The notes under the pieces: generated by a model
Database searches by the model: none
What the model saw: the letters and a program-made list of their open reading frames with translations, nothing else
Told to the model about the DNA's origin: nothing
Shown: in pieces, positions 38,491 through 48,213 of the stretch
How the letters are laid out: each line of letters starts with the position of its first letter
Numbering within the stretch: the stretch's first letter is position 1
NCBI GenBank assembly: GCA_017525905.1
Contig: JAFXSD010000024.1
Coordinates: 124,001-188,000, forward strand
Reading direction: 5' to 3'
DNA length: 64,000 bases
Origin: Elusimicrobiota bacterium
GTDB taxonomy: Bacteria; Elusimicrobiota; Endomicrobiia; Endomicrobiales; Endomicrobiaceae
Translations under genes and position numbers: made by a program

Positions 38491-39914
38491 TGAACAAACT
38501 TGGTTTCAGAGCAGTAGTTACAGCGTTGTTAATCATTCTTTCAGGGTATTTTTTATTTCCTACCTTTGAATGGTCAAGAATGAGTGACGATGAAAAAGCA
38601 CAAGCAGAAAAAGCAAAAGATCCGATTATCGGAAAAACTTTGAATTTAGGTCTTGATTTGAGAGGCGGAACACACTTGTTATTGGAAGTTGATGCCTCAA
38701 AATTAGACGAAACGGTTAGCGTTAAAGATGCCGTAGATAGAGCAGTAGAAGTTATAAGAAACAGAATTGACCAATTCGGTGTAGCAGAACCTTTAATTGC
38801 AAAACAAGGTGACAGATGGATAGTTGTTCAGCTCCCCGGAATAAAAGATCCTGCAAGAGCAAAAGAACTTATAGGAAAAACAGCTTTGTTGGAGTTTTGT
38901 TTAGTTAGCACGGATAATGAAGCTTTAAACAAAATTACGGATAAAATGAGAGAAAAAGATTTATCTAAAGCTGAAGAAGCAATAAATGATGAAGAAATAA
39001 AAGCCTTAATTCCGGAAGGTTATTTTATAGCAGATAGTAAAGAAGACAGCAGAGTTTATTTGTTGAAAGAAGCATCTCTTACCGGTGCATATTTGGTTAA
39101 CGCAAAAGTTGAACTTGCTACCGGTGGTTTTGGTTATCCTCATGTATCATTAGAGTTTAACAAAGACGGTGGAAAAATATTTGCTGATGTTACAGGAGCA
39201 AATATAGATAGAAACTTAGCTATTGTTCTTGACGGTATAGTTCAGTCTGCTCCTGTTATAAGATCAAGAATACCGGACGGAAGAGCAATAATTGAAGGTA
39301 ACTTTAATTCCGATGATGCAAAATTGTTGGCAACAGTTTTAAGAGCCGGTGCTTTGCCAGCTCCGGTTAAAATAATAGAGGAAAGAACCGTTGGACCAAG
39401 CCTCGGTGACGATTCCATTAAGAAAGGTTTTATGTCTGCTGTTATAGGCGTAGGTATTGTTCTTTTATTTATGCTTATATATTACGGATTTTCAGGCTTT
39501 ATTGCCGACATTGCATTATGCTTGAACTTCTTTATACTTATGGGAATTATGTCTTATTTTCAATTTACATTAACATTGCCCGGTATCGCAGGTATTGCTT
39601 TGACGCTTGCCATGGCGGTTGATGCAAATGTTCTTATATTGGAAAGAATAAGAGAAGAATTGAATATAGGTAAGACGGCAAGAGTCGCGGTTGATGCCGG
39701 TTACGATAAAGCTTTTGTTACGATTTTCGATTCCAATGTAACTACACTTATAGCTGCAGTATTTTTGTTCCAGTTCGGAACAGGACCTATAAAGGGTTTT
39801 GCCGTTACATTGACAATAGGTTTGTGCATCAGTATGTTCACTGCTATTGTTGTTACAAAATTGATATATGATTTCTTATTTAAAGAAAACTTTATAAGTA
39901 AAATAAAATTATAA
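38490..39914 (+). CDS. secD: Protein translocase subunit SecD
   Basis: 474 residues, six TM helices and the large periplasmic domain between TM1 and TM2. Signatures: LGLDLRGGTHLLLEVD, VIRNRIDQFGVAEP, GAYLVNAKVE and, in the TM region, LTLAMAVDANVLILERIREE. It uses the proton gradient to pull exported proteins through SecYEG. GAGAGGA precedes the ATG. Confidence 0.96.
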   Translation: MNKLGFRAVVTALLIILSGYFLFPTFEWSRMSDDEKAQAEKAKDPIIGKTLNLGLDLRGGTHLLLEVDASKLDETVSVKDAVDRAVEVIRNRIDQFGVAEPLIAKQGDRWIVVQLPGIKDPARAKELIGKTALLEFCLVSTDNEALNKITDKMREKDLSKAEEAINDEEIKALIPEGYFIADSKEDSRVYLLKEASLTGAYLVNAKVELATGGFGYPHVSLEFNKDGGKIFADVTGANIDRNLAIVLDGIVQSAPVIRSRIPDGRAIIEGNFNSDDAKLLATVLRAGALPAPVKIIEERTVGPSLGDDSIKKGFMSAVIGVGIVLLFMLIYYGFSGFIADIALCLNFFILMGIMSYFQFTLTLPGIAGIALTLAMAVDANVLILERIREELNIGKTARVAVDAGYDKAFVTIFDSNVTTLIAAVFLFQFGTGPIKGFAVTLTIGLCISMFTAIVVTKLIYDFLFKENFISKIKL

Positions 39915-39930
39915 TATTGGAGGCAAGACC

Positions 39931-40848
39931 GTGCAATTTTTTAAAACACCTAAGATAGATTTTATAGGTAAAAGATATGTAGCATTTACTATATCAATAA
40001 TATTAATACTTGTAGGTATTTTTGCTGTAGCCGTAAAAGGACCTAATTATGGTATAGATTTTAGCGGCGGTATTTTGATGCAATTTTCATTTGATAAAGA
40101 AATTCAAATGGATGTTATAAGACAAGGCTTATCCGAACAGCAAGGATTAGATTTTGAGTTGCAGTCAACGGGTAAGAACGGAATAATAATAAGAGTTAAG
40201 AAAACAGAACAATCTCAAGATGAAATGGCAGCAAATATTTTGTCCGTATTGCAAACTAAATATGCAGATTCTCAAATAGTAACCGACAGAGTTGAATATG
40301 TAGGACCTGCGGTAGGTAAACATTTAACAAAACAAGCAATGTATGCTTTCAGTTTTGTGTTTATAGGTATAATTATTTATGTCGCTTTTAGATTTAAATC
40401 AGCATTATGGGGAGTTGTTGGTGTTCTTGCTTTGATTCACGATGCTTTTATAACATTTGGTTTAATGGTATTGATGAATAAACAAATAGATTTGACTTTG
40501 GTTGCCGCACTTTTAACCATTGTCGGTTATTCCATTAACAACACAATTGTTTTGTTCGACAGAATAAGAGAAAATTTAAGACTTATAGCAAAAGAAACTT
40601 TTGCAAGTACTATAAACATAAGTATCAACGGTGTTCTTGGAAGAAGTGTTATTACATCTTTGACGGTTGCATTTGTTTCTTTAATAATTTTGTTCTTGGG
40701 TGGAGAAGTTATAAGTGATTTCGGTTTGGCTTTGTTTTTGGGAAATATAATAGGATTTTTCTCCAGTGTGTTTGTATGTGCACCTTTAACTTATGAATGG
40801 GAAAAGAGAAAAAGAGACAGATTTAAAAAGAATATGGGGAAGAAATAA
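39931..40848 (+). CDS. secF: Protein translocase subunit SecF
   Basis: 305 residues, partner of SecD, with PNYGIDFSGGILMQFSF, VGPAVGKHL, and the TM motif IVGYSINNTIVLFDRIRENL. It starts at GTG 39931, eleven bases after a GGAGG. The transcript probably ends at the 19-bp hairpin at 40977. Confidence 0.96.
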   Translation: MQFFKTPKIDFIGKRYVAFTISIILILVGIFAVAVKGPNYGIDFSGGILMQFSFDKEIQMDVIRQGLSEQQGLDFELQSTGKNGIIIRVKKTEQSQDEMAANILSVLQTKYADSQIVTDRVEYVGPAVGKHLTKQAMYAFSFVFIGIIIYVAFRFKSALWGVVGVLALIHDAFITFGLMVLMNKQIDLTLVAALLTIVGYSINNTIVLFDRIRENLRLIAKETFASTINISINGVLGRSVITSLTVAFVSLIILFLGGEVISDFGLALFLGNIIGFFSSVFVCAPLTYEWEKRKRDRFKKNMGKK

Positions 40849-40976
40849 AATACAGTATGTAGTTAATGGCGGAGGTGAAACCGTCAAAATTAGAGAGAGA
40901 ATTGGTGAAAATGTGAGGACGACAAATATCAGTGATAACAGATATAAAAAAGTTATAAAAAAATAGTGAAAAAATA
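40849..40976 (+). other. Unexplained structured leader/intergenic RNA candidate
   Basis: This stretch has no convincing gene. It is more GC- and purine-rich at its start than other gaps and holds a hairpin TGGCGG/CCGTCA (40867-40886) and a small TATCA/TGATA pairing, then an A-rich tract leading into a strong terminator. The layout (structured segment, terminator, gene about 24 bases later) is like a transcriptional attenuator or riboswitch. I do not recognise a known class; no cobalamin, SAM, glycine or c-di-GMP core is visible. A 16-codon frame opens at 40866. Confidence 0.35.
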
Positions 40977-41043
40977 TTAGCTGAGGAGTTTTAGGTTAAA
41001 GATATAACAATATAACACCGAAAATTTCTCAGCTAAATTTTTT
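40977..41043 (+). terminator. Strong intrinsic terminator/attenuator before the MetH-activation-like gene
   Basis: A 19-base arm starting TTAGCTGAG at 40977-40995 pairs almost throughout with the arm ending CTCAGCTAA at 41018-41036, followed by ATTTTTTT. It may end secDF transcription, attenuate the next gene, or both. Confidence 0.88.
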
Positions 41044-41066
41044 AAAATTTTGTTTGTAAATTTATT

Positions 41067-41642
41067 ATGAGAAAAATAAAAAATTTTAAAATAAATATAA
41101 GAAACAGAGAAATATCAAGAATTATAAGAAAACTTCTTAATATGGAAGAATTGCCGATAGAAGTTGAAGAGGCTGTTCAAAAGTCTTGTTTTGTCTGTGA
41201 AAAAATTATAAAGCCGGCAGTAGTTTATGATACATTTTCAAAAGAAGCAATGACATTTCCTATTGAAGTTGAAGCTCCGGAAAAGTGGATTGCGATAAGT
41301 CCGTATATTTTAACTATAGGTACAGTCTTACAAGATCAGTATAATAAAGATAAAGAACTTTTTGGGGAATACGGAGTTCAGATTGTGTCGGCAATTTCTG
41401 CAGATGCATTGGAGCAATCCAAAAATTTCGTTCAAAAACTTTTAGCTTCGGAAGCAAGTGATGAAAATTGTGAATTATCAAGAAGTATAGAATTGCCTAA
41501 ACAATATAATCCTGAAATAATAAATTTTCTTCCAGCAGACAGAATAAATTTATCTTTGTCGGATGACGGAGATTTTATTCCGGCAAATTCTACGGCAGGA
41601 TTATATTATTGGATTCCTTTAAAAAAACGAAACAGAAGATAG
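41067..41642 (+). CDS. Orphan protein like the B12-dependent methionine synthase activation domain
   Basis: 191 residues. The N-terminus (KINIRNREISRIIRKLLNME, then KPAVVYDTFSKE) and later parts (YILTIGTVLQDQYNKDKELF, SADALEQS, FLPADRINLSLSDDGDFIPA followed by STAGLY) follow the order of MetH activation-domain-like proteins, which bind SAM to help re-methylate cob(II)alamin. In such stand-alone proteins the domain is separated from the rest of MetH. The match is by pattern only. The gene sits between a strong terminator and an ABC exporter gene, with no other methionine gene nearby. Confidence 0.6.
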   Translation: MRKIKNFKINIRNREISRIIRKLLNMEELPIEVEEAVQKSCFVCEKIIKPAVVYDTFSKEAMTFPIEVEAPEKWIAISPYILTIGTVLQDQYNKDKELFGEYGVQIVSAISADALEQSKNFVQKLLASEASDENCELSRSIELPKQYNPEIINFLPADRINLSLSDDGDFIPANSTAGLYYWIPLKKRNRR

Positions 41643-41647
41643 AAAAT

Positions 41648-43384
41648 ATGAAAACAATAATTGATGTTTTAAGAAAAATAAAAACTATTTATAATAAAAG
41701 GCAACGATTAAAATTCTCTTTTTTGTTTGTGCTTATTGTTATTTCGGGTTTCTTGGAACTTATAGGTATTTCTTTAGTTTTACCTTTCATAAATATCGTT
41801 ATTAATCCGGAAATAATACTGACAAACAAATATTTAAATTTTATTTATAACTTTTTACATGTAACAAACACTACGAATTTTTTAATTTTTTTAACATTTG
41901 TTTTAATAGCAACATATATATTTAAAAATTCATATATGTTGGTTGTTTATTATTTTCAATATAAAATATTATACAATGCTCAAAAAGATGTATCTTTGCA
42001 GTTAATAAAGTTTTATGTAAATCAACCGTATTCTTATCATTTGAATATAAACACATCTGAAATGGTTAGAATTGTAACTCGAGATACAATAGCTTGTTCC
42101 GAGTTTTTATCTAATGCTTTTTCAATGTTAACCGAATTTATTGTTTTGTTGTTTATTATAAGTTTTCTTTTTTATATTAATAAAATTGTTACAGTAGTTT
42201 TGGTTATTTTATTTATTTTTTTATTCATAACCATATTTAAAAAACTAAAACCGCAATTAAAAATATTTGCTAAAAATAATCAGAAGTATCATGCCGGAAT
42301 GATAAAATGGATACAACAATCGTTGGGTGCAATAAAAGATATAAAAATTTTACAGAAAGAAAGTTTTTTTGTTGATAAATATTATGATAGTTCCGTAAGA
42401 TATACTTCCGCGCAAAAACATTTTCGTTTTTTGGAACAAATTCCAAGATTATTAATAGAAGTTTTTGTTGTTTCAGTGATACTTCTCGTTATAGCTTACT
42501 TATTGTATAAAGGGATAGACGCATCCACAATATTAATTCAAATGGCTGTTTTTGCAATGGCAGCTTTTAGACTTATGCCTTCGATGAACAGAATGCAGGT
42601 TACGTTAAATACTTTAATATTCTTGATGCCTTCTATAAATGTCGTTTGCAGAGACTTAAAAAATACAAGAGTTCCGCAGTATTTACCGCAAGATGAAAAT
42701 AAAGAGCTACATGTCGAAAAAGATATTTGTATTAATAATATCGCTTATAAATATCCGAACACGGATAAATATATTTTTAAAAATGTTTCTTTTAATATAA
42801 AAAGAGGTAAATCCATAGGGTTTGTCGGCCCTACGGGAGCGGGAAAAACAACGATAGTTGATGTTATTTTAGGATTGTTGGATCCTACGGAAGGTTCAAT
42901 AACGGTAGATAATGTGAATATTCATAAAAATAAAAACAGTTGGTTTTCTAAGATAGGATATGTTCCGCAATTTATATATTTAACTGATGATACAATACGA
43001 AATAATATTTTGTTTTATGATGATAAAAATGTTGATGAAGAGAAGTTGAAATTGGTTATAGAACAGGCGCAATTAAAAGAATTTATAGAGTCTATACCTA
43101 AAGGGTTGGATACTGTTGTAGGTGAAAGAGGTATAAGATTGTCCGGCGGACAAAGACAAAGAATAGGTATTGCCAGAGCATTATACAAAATTCCGGAAAT
43201 TTTAGTTTTGGATGAGGCAACATCTGCTTTAGATAACGAAACAGAAAAAGCGGTTATGCAAGCAATAGAAAATTTATATGGAAAGATTACAATGCTTGTT
43301 ATTGCACACAGACTTACAACCATAGAAAAATGTGATGAAATTTACGAAATAAGAAATTCACGTTTGTCTAAAGTGAAAGGTTAA
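41648..43384 (+). CDS. ABC exporter, TMD-NBD half-transporter (lipid/oligosaccharide type)
   Basis: 578 residues from ATG 41648; a longer frame starting inside the previous gene is ignored. Six TM helices (about 20-300), then a nucleotide-binding domain with GPTGAGKTTIVDVILGLLDP (Walker A), a Q-loop in YVPQFIYLTDD, signature LSGGQRQRIGIARAL, Walker B ILVLDEATSALD and the H-loop IAHRLTTI. It resembles MsbA/PglK-type flippases for lipid A or lipid-linked glycans and starts five bases after the previous gene's stop. Confidence 0.88.
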   Translation: MKTIIDVLRKIKTIYNKRQRLKFSFLFVLIVISGFLELIGISLVLPFINIVINPEIILTNKYLNFIYNFLHVTNTTNFLIFLTFVLIATYIFKNSYMLVVYYFQYKILYNAQKDVSLQLIKFYVNQPYSYHLNINTSEMVRIVTRDTIACSEFLSNAFSMLTEFIVLLFIISFLFYINKIVTVVLVILFIFLFITIFKKLKPQLKIFAKNNQKYHAGMIKWIQQSLGAIKDIKILQKESFFVDKYYDSSVRYTSAQKHFRFLEQIPRLLIEVFVVSVILLVIAYLLYKGIDASTILIQMAVFAMAAFRLMPSMNRMQVTLNTLIFLMPSINVVCRDLKNTRVPQYLPQDENKELHVEKDICINNIAYKYPNTDKYIFKNVSFNIKRGKSIGFVGPTGAGKTTIVDVILGLLDPTEGSITVDNVNIHKNKNSWFSKIGYVPQFIYLTDDTIRNNILFYDDKNVDEEKLKLVIEQAQLKEFIESIPKGLDTVVGERGIRLSGGQRQRIGIARALYKIPEILVLDEATSALDNETEKAVMQAIENLYGKITMLVIAHRLTTIEKCDEIYEIRNSRLSKVKG

Positions 43385-43390
43385 AAATAA

Positions 43391-43420
43391 TTGAACAGAT
43401 GTTTTATAATATGATATAAT
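43391..43420 (+). promoter_or_regulatory. Promoter of tRNA-Glu (and serS)
   Basis: TTGAAC (43391-43396), 18 bases, TATAAT (43415-43420), about 13 bases before the tRNA 5' end. Confidence 0.6.
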
Positions 43421-43433
43421 TTCGAATAAAACT

Positions 43434-43507
43434 GCTGCCATCGTCTAGCGGTTTAGGACATCGCCCTCTCAAGGCGGGGATCACGAGTTCGAATCTCGTT
43501 GGCAGCG
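43434..43507 (+). tRNA. tRNA-Glu (CTC)
   Basis: Acceptor GCTGCCA/TGGCAGC, anticodon stem TCGCC/GGCGG with loop CTCTCAA (anticodon CTC), T arm ACGAGTTCGAATCTCGT. The 3' CCA is not encoded. It is directly followed by serS, 23 bases away, with no terminator between, so the tRNA may be processed out of a serS mRNA leader. Confidence 0.95.
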
Positions 43508-43530
43508 GTTAATTTATTGTAGAGGGAAAT

Positions 43531-44808
43531 ATGTTAGATATTAAATTGTTCAGAGAGAATATTGATGTAGTGAAAGAAGGTCTAAAAAAAAGAAATCAAG
43601 AAATTAATTTAGATCAATTGATGGATTGGGATAATACCAGAAGAGCAATAATTACGGAAATTGATCAGTTAAGATTAAAAAGAAATACAGATTCTGAAAC
43701 CGTGGGAAAATTAAAAAGAGAAAAAAAAGAACCGGCAAAAGAATTGGTGGAAGAGTTGGAACAACTGAGAACAAGAATACAGGAAAAAGAAAAATTCTTG
43801 TTAAATGTAGAAACTCAAATAGAAGATTTTTTAATGAGAATACCGAATATTCCCGATGAGACAACTCCCGTCGGTAAAAGCGATAAAGATAATGTTGTTG
43901 TAAGAATTGTCGGTGAACCTCCGAAATTTTCTTTTAAACCTAAACATCATTGGGAAATAGGTGAAAAGTTGGGGATACTTGATTTCGAAAGAGCTTCAAA
44001 AATTTCCGGTTCAAGATTTTCTTTGTTGAAAAATGAAGGTTGTGCTTTAGAAAGAGCAATAATTTCTTTTTTCTTGGATACACATAAACAAAACGGTTAT
44101 CAGGAAATAATGACACCATATTTGGTAAACAAAGCATCCATGAAAGGAACAGGACAACTCCCTAAATTCGAAGAAGATTTGTTTAGATGCCCGGACGATG
44201 AATTATATTTAATACCTACCGCGGAAGTTTCGGTTACAAATTTACATAGAGATGAAGTTTTAGATGAAAAACAACTTCCTATAAAATATGCTTCATATTC
44301 CGCATGTTTCAGAAGAGAAGCCGGCTCTTACGGAAAAGATACAAAAGGGTTAATAAGAAATCATCAATTTAATAAAGTTGAATTGGTAAAATTTGTAAAA
44401 CCGGAAGATTCCGCAAAAGAATTGGAGCTTTTAACAAACGATGCAGAAAAAGTTTTACAATTGTTGGGTATTCCTTACAGAGTTATGGCTTTATGCAGTG
44501 GAGATATTGGTTTTTCGTCGACAAAAACTTACGATTTGGAAGCTTGGATGAGCGGTGAAAATATGTACAGAGAAATTTCTTCCTGTTCGAATTTTAAAGA
44601 TTTTCAAGCAAGAAGAATGAATTGCAAATATAAATCTGCCACAAGTAAAAAAAGAGAATTTGTTCACACATTAAACGGTTCAGGTGTTGCCGTAGGCAGA
44701 ACTTTTGCTACAATTCTTGAAAACTATCAACAGGAAGACGGTTCTGTTGTAATCCCTGAAGTTTTAAGAAAATATACCGGTTTTGATATTATAAAACCTA
44801 AAAAATAA
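43531..44808 (+). CDS. serS: Seryl-tRNA synthetase
   Basis: A class II synthetase of 425 residues. The N-terminal coiled-coil arm (about 30-110) binds the tRNA-Ser variable arm. Motif 2 is seen in [20 protein letters not shown], with [11 protein letters not shown] following; motif 3 in [25 protein letters not shown] precedes the ATG. The pilus operon starts three bases after its stop. Confidence 0.97.
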   Translation: MLDIKLFRENIDVVKEGLKKRNQEINLDQLMDWDNTRRAIITEIDQLRLKRNTDSETVGKLKREKKEPAKELVEELEQLRTRIQEKEKFLLNVETQIEDFLMRIPNIPDETTPVGKSDKDNVVVRIVGEPPKFSFKPKHHWEIGEKLGILDFERASKISGSRFSLLKNEGCALERAIISFFLDTHKQNGYQEIMTPYLVNKASMKGTGQLPKFEEDLFRCPDDELYLIPTAEVSVTNLHRDEVLDEKQLPIKYASYSACFRREAGSYGKDTKGLIRNHQFNKVELVKFVKPEDSAKELELLTNDAEKVLQLLGIPYRVMALCSGDIGFSSTKTYDLEAWMSGENMYREISSCSNFKDFQARRMNCKYKSATSKKREFVHTLNGSGVAVGRTFATILENYQQEDGSVVIPEVLRKYTGFDIIKPKK

Positions 44809-44811
44809 CTT

Positions 44812-45312
44812 ATGCTAAAAAACAATAAAGGGCAGGCATTTGCGGAAGCAATTTTTATATTCCCGATAATAATTGTTTTAATTTTTTCCGTTATTTGGTT
44901 TGCAAGAGTTCTTTTAACATGGCAACAATTAATTTCAGCAACAAGATATGGAACAGATATGATAACAAACACTAATTTATCTTCTGCCGACATAAAGAAA
45001 GATATTGAAAATTATTTAACAAACAAAATGATAGAAGGCAGAAGATTGGATATAGATAAAATAAAAGAAATAAATGTTGATATTAAAGATTATGAATCAC
45101 CAAATTATAATCTTACCGACTTATCAAAAATATCAAATTTTGTTCAAGGATTGTTTATTCCATCGGCTGAACTTTCTACAGTATCAATAGTATATTCGTA
45201 TGAATTACCTAAAATAATGAATTTTGTTGGTATGGATGAATTTATAATAAAAACAAAGCTTTCTGTTTTGGCAGGTAGCGGTTGTAAAAATAATATTCAT
45301 AAAAGAAAATAA
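44812..45312 (+). CDS. TadE-like pilus protein
   Basis: 166 residues with the leader MLKNNKG and then QAFAEAIFIFPIIIVLIFSVIW, the TadE/TadF pattern (Gly before the cut, Glu at +5, one TM helix). The rest is an extracytoplasmic domain. TadE-type minor pilins are processed like Flp and are needed for pilus assembly. It starts three bases after serS and shares the NNKGQ leader with the Flp gene that follows. Confidence 0.82.
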   Translation: MLKNNKGQAFAEAIFIFPIIIVLIFSVIWFARVLLTWQQLISATRYGTDMITNTNLSSADIKKDIENYLTNKMIEGRRLDIDKIKEINVDIKDYESPNYNLTDLSKISNFVQGLFIPSAELSTVSIVYSYELPKIMNFVGMDEFIIKTKLSVLAGSGCKNNIHKRK

Positions 45313-45329
45313 TGTGTAATGGAGGAATA

Positions 45330-45491
45330 ATGTTAAGAAATAATAAAGGGCAGGGAATGGTAGAGTATATTCTTATAATAGTTTTGATTGTTATTGTTGT
45401 TATTGCAGGTGTAAAAATGTTCGGAGGTAAAGTAAATTCTTTATTTCAAGATTCTACCGCAAAAATTTCCACGGAAGCTAATGTAAAATAG
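45330..45491 (+). CDS. Flp-type pilin
   Basis: A 53-residue pilin. Leader MLRNNKG, cleavage expected after Gly7, then QGMVEYILIIVLIVIVVIAG with Glu at +5 (and Tyr at +6, the Flp signature), followed by a short polar tail with VKMFGGKVNSLFQDS. A strong GGAGG lies at 45321-45325, which suits an abundant pilus subunit. The stop is followed two bases later by the CpaB gene. Confidence 0.9.
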   Translation: MLRNNKGQGMVEYILIIVLIVIVVIAGVKMFGGKVNSLFQDSTAKISTEANVK

Positions 45492-45493
45492 TT

Positions 45494-46327
45494 ATGAAAA
45501 AAAACATTTTATTTGTTGCTGTATTGGCTTTTCTTTCTGCTGTTTTTGCAACATTGTATTTGTATGATATCGGACAGCAAAACAAAAGTATGTCTGAAAC
45601 AGTTACAGTTATTGTTGCAAATCAACAAATAGAACAAGGCAAACTTATAACAAGTTCTATGGTAAAAGAAAAAGCAGTTCCCAAACAATATGTGCAACCT
45701 AAATTTATATCCGATACAAAAAATCTTTATGTTGACGGTAATCCTGTTTATATGGCCATCGTTACTCTTGAAGAAGGGGAACAAATTACATCTTCGAAAA
45801 TCTCATCTTTAACATCCGGTTTTGGCTTGGCAAATACGATACCTACAAATAAAAAGGCAATAACTCTTCTTTTTAATAATCAAGAGGTAAACGGTATTAT
45901 ATCTTCCGGAAGCAAAGTAGATTTAATATCAATAGTAGAATATGAAAATAAAAATCAAAGATATGAAGAAGCTTCTTGTGTGGTGGCACAAAATCTTTTG
46001 GTTTTGGCTGTAGGTAACGATGTTATAGGTTCTGCCAAAAATACAAAAGAAGATGTTGCAGTTACTGTATCAATTCCCGTAACTTTGTCAGTTTCTTTGG
46101 AAGAAGCTCAGAAAATAATTTTGGCTGAAGAAAAAGGAATATTAAAAATAGTTTTAAGACCTACATCCGATGATACAATTCAAAAAAGTAAAATAATAAA
46201 AATAAATGATATTTACGAATCTGCTGTTGCAAATACCAAAACACAATCCACGAGACAATCTTCCTTGGAAATGCAAAAAAGGCAAAAAGAATTAAATGAA
46301 ATTATAAGTAAATATTCTCAAAAATAA
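45494..46327 (+). CDS. cpaB: CpaB/RcpC-like Flp pilus assembly protein
   Basis: 277 residues. An N-terminal TM helix (4-24) is followed by a SAF-type domain (VTVIVANQQIEQGKLITSSM and the following VPKQY), then the RcpC/CpaB domain (AITLLFNNQEVNGIISSGSKV, VALTVS-like strand) and a charged C-terminus. CpaB sits in the periplasm between the inner-membrane motor and the outer-membrane secretin. One-base overlap with the next gene (TAATG). Confidence 0.87.
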   Translation: MKKNILFVAVLAFLSAVFATLYLYDIGQQNKSMSETVTVIVANQQIEQGKLITSSMVKEKAVPKQYVQPKFISDTKNLYVDGNPVYMAIVTLEEGEQITSSKISSLTSGFGLANTIPTNKKAITLLFNNQEVNGIISSGSKVDLISIVEYENKNQRYEEASCVVAQNLLVLAVGNDVIGSAKNTKEDVAVTVSIPVTLSVSLEEAQKIILAEEKGILKIVLRPTSDDTIQKSKIIKINDIYESAVANTKTQSTRQSSLEMQKRQKELNEIISKYSQK

Positions 46328-48213
46328 TGAAAAAATCAAAAGTAATATCAATTTTACAAACCGGAAATTCAACATTTACAAACTCTTTGGTAAGAGGCCT
46401 TGTCACACAAAATACTTATAATAATAAAAAAAGCATTGTTGTAGATTTAAGGCTTAACAGTTATTTAGTTTGGCATTATTACGGGAAAAAAGAAATAAAA
46501 TATTTTGAAGATATTTTGAACATAGTTTTAAATGGTAATTCTTCAATGTTGAAATCTTATTTGGATGATAAAAATGCCATTGTTTCCGTTAAAGATATAA
46601 CAAAATTATCACTTGATAATTTTAATACAATAATGAAGTCTCTATCTGAAATTTATGACGATATATTCGTTATTGTTGATCAAAATAAAACTTTATATAA
46701 ATTTATTTCTGTATCGGATATATTGTTATGTGTATTGGAAAAAGAACCTGTTTGTTTGGCAAATTACCAACAAATATATTCCGATATAATAAGCACTGCA
46801 AATAATATTACGATTATTCCAATAATATTTAGAACGGATATAAATTTTAATATAGATGAAACAGAAAATAAATTTATTCCAAAAGATTCTGTTTTTATAA
46901 ATTTCGATTCATCAACAGAAAAAGAAATTGCAGATAAAAATTTTATGTTTAACGACAACAATAATACTTTTGTCGAGAAAATAAAAAATATTGCAAATGA
47001 AATTTATGATCAAACTTCTAATTTTTCAGATAGTTCCATAACAATAAATTCAAACAAGTATCTTGTTCTGAAAGAGAAATTACACAAAGATTTAGTTGAA
47101 AAAATGAAAGAATATTCTTATGAACAAGATAAAAAAATACTGACATCTGTCATTAAAGTAAAAGTAGGGGAACTTCTTTCAATATATGAGATAAAGTTAA
47201 AAAATGATGTATATGCAAAACTTTGTAAAGAATTAACGGATGATATTGTTGGACTTGGAATACTTGAAGATTTATTGGCAGATGAATCTGTTACCGAGAT
47301 AATGGTGAATGGTTGTAACAATATTTATGTTGAAAAAAACGGGAAAATAGAAGAAACTGAAATAAAATTTTCAGATATTGAAAAATTAAAAATCGTTATA
47401 AACAGAATTGTTGCCCCAATAGGCAGACATGTTGACGAATCATCTCCAATAGTTGACGCAAGACTAAAAGATGGTTCAAGAGTAAATGTTGTTATTTCAC
47501 CTATATCATTATGCGGTCCGATACTTACAATAAGAAAATTTGCTAAAAATAAATTGTCCGGGCAGGAACTTATAAATTATGGCTCATTAAACTTGGAAAT
47601 GTTGGAATTTTTGAGATTCGCTGTTTTAAACAAAAAAAATATTTTAATTTCTGGCGGAACAGGTTCCGGTAAAACGACATTGCTGAATGTCCTTTCTTCT
47701 TTTATAGATTCAAGAGAAAGAATTATTACTATTGAAGATTCTGCGGAATTACAACTTCAACAAGAACATGTTATAAAACTTGAATCAAGACCTAAATCGT
47801 TGGAAGGTACATCAGAAATTACAATCAGACAACTCGTTATAAATTCTTTAAGAATGAGGCCGGACAGAATTATTGTAGGTGAATGTAGAGCAGGTGAAAC
47901 TTTAGATATGTTGCAAGCCATGAATACCGGACATAGCGGTTCTATGACAACCGTACATTCAAATTCGTGTACTGATGCAATTTCGAGATTGGTTGTAATG
48001 TCTTTGATGGCAGGTTTCGACTTGCCGGAACAGTCTATAATTTCAATGATTGTATCGGCAATAGATATTATTGTTCAAATTAAAAGATGTTCGGATGGTT
48101 CAAGAAAAATATCCGAAATTTCTTATCTTGAGAAAGATGAGAAAAAAAGTTATAAATTAGTTCCGATTTTTATTTATAATGAGCAAAATAATATTTTTAT
48201 AAAAAATATATGA
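46327..48213 (+). CDS. cpaF: CpaF/TadA pilus ATPase with a degenerate CpaE/TadZ-like N-terminus
   Basis: 628 residues, about 200 more than usual for CpaF. The C-terminal 380 are a type II/IV secretion ATPase: LLADESVTEIMVNG, RIVAPIGRHVDESSPIVDAR, Walker A GGTGSGKTT at about 443-451, ITIEDSAELQL (Asp box), RMRPDRIIVGECR (Walker B) and TGHSGSMTTVHSNS (His box). The first 240 look like a ParA/CpaE fold without a P-loop: KVISILQTGNSTFTNSLVRG, SIVVDLRLNS and DDIFVIVDQNK. This suggests a fused, non-catalytic TadZ-type localisation domain. It powers Flp pilus assembly. Confidence 0.9.
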   Translation: MKKSKVISILQTGNSTFTNSLVRGLVTQNTYNNKKSIVVDLRLNSYLVWHYYGKKEIKYFEDILNIVLNGNSSMLKSYLDDKNAIVSVKDITKLSLDNFNTIMKSLSEIYDDIFVIVDQNKTLYKFISVSDILLCVLEKEPVCLANYQQIYSDIISTANNITIIPIIFRTDINFNIDETENKFIPKDSVFINFDSSTEKEIADKNFMFNDNNNTFVEKIKNIANEIYDQTSNFSDSSITINSNKYLVLKEKLHKDLVEKMKEYSYEQDKKILTSVIKVKVGELLSIYEIKLKNDVYAKLCKELTDDIVGLGILEDLLADESVTEIMVNGCNNIYVEKNGKIEETEIKFSDIEKLKIVINRIVAPIGRHVDESSPIVDARLKDGSRVNVVISPISLCGPILTIRKFAKNKLSGQELINYGSLNLEMLEFLRFAVLNKKNILISGGTGSGKTTLLNVLSSFIDSRERIITIEDSAELQLQQEHVIKLESRPKSLEGTSEITIRQLVINSLRMRPDRIIVGECRAGETLDMLQAMNTGHSGSMTTVHSNSCTDAISRLVVMSLMAGFDLPEQSIISMIVSAIDIIVQIKRCSDGSRKISEISYLEKDEKKSYKLVPIFIYNEQNNIFIKNI

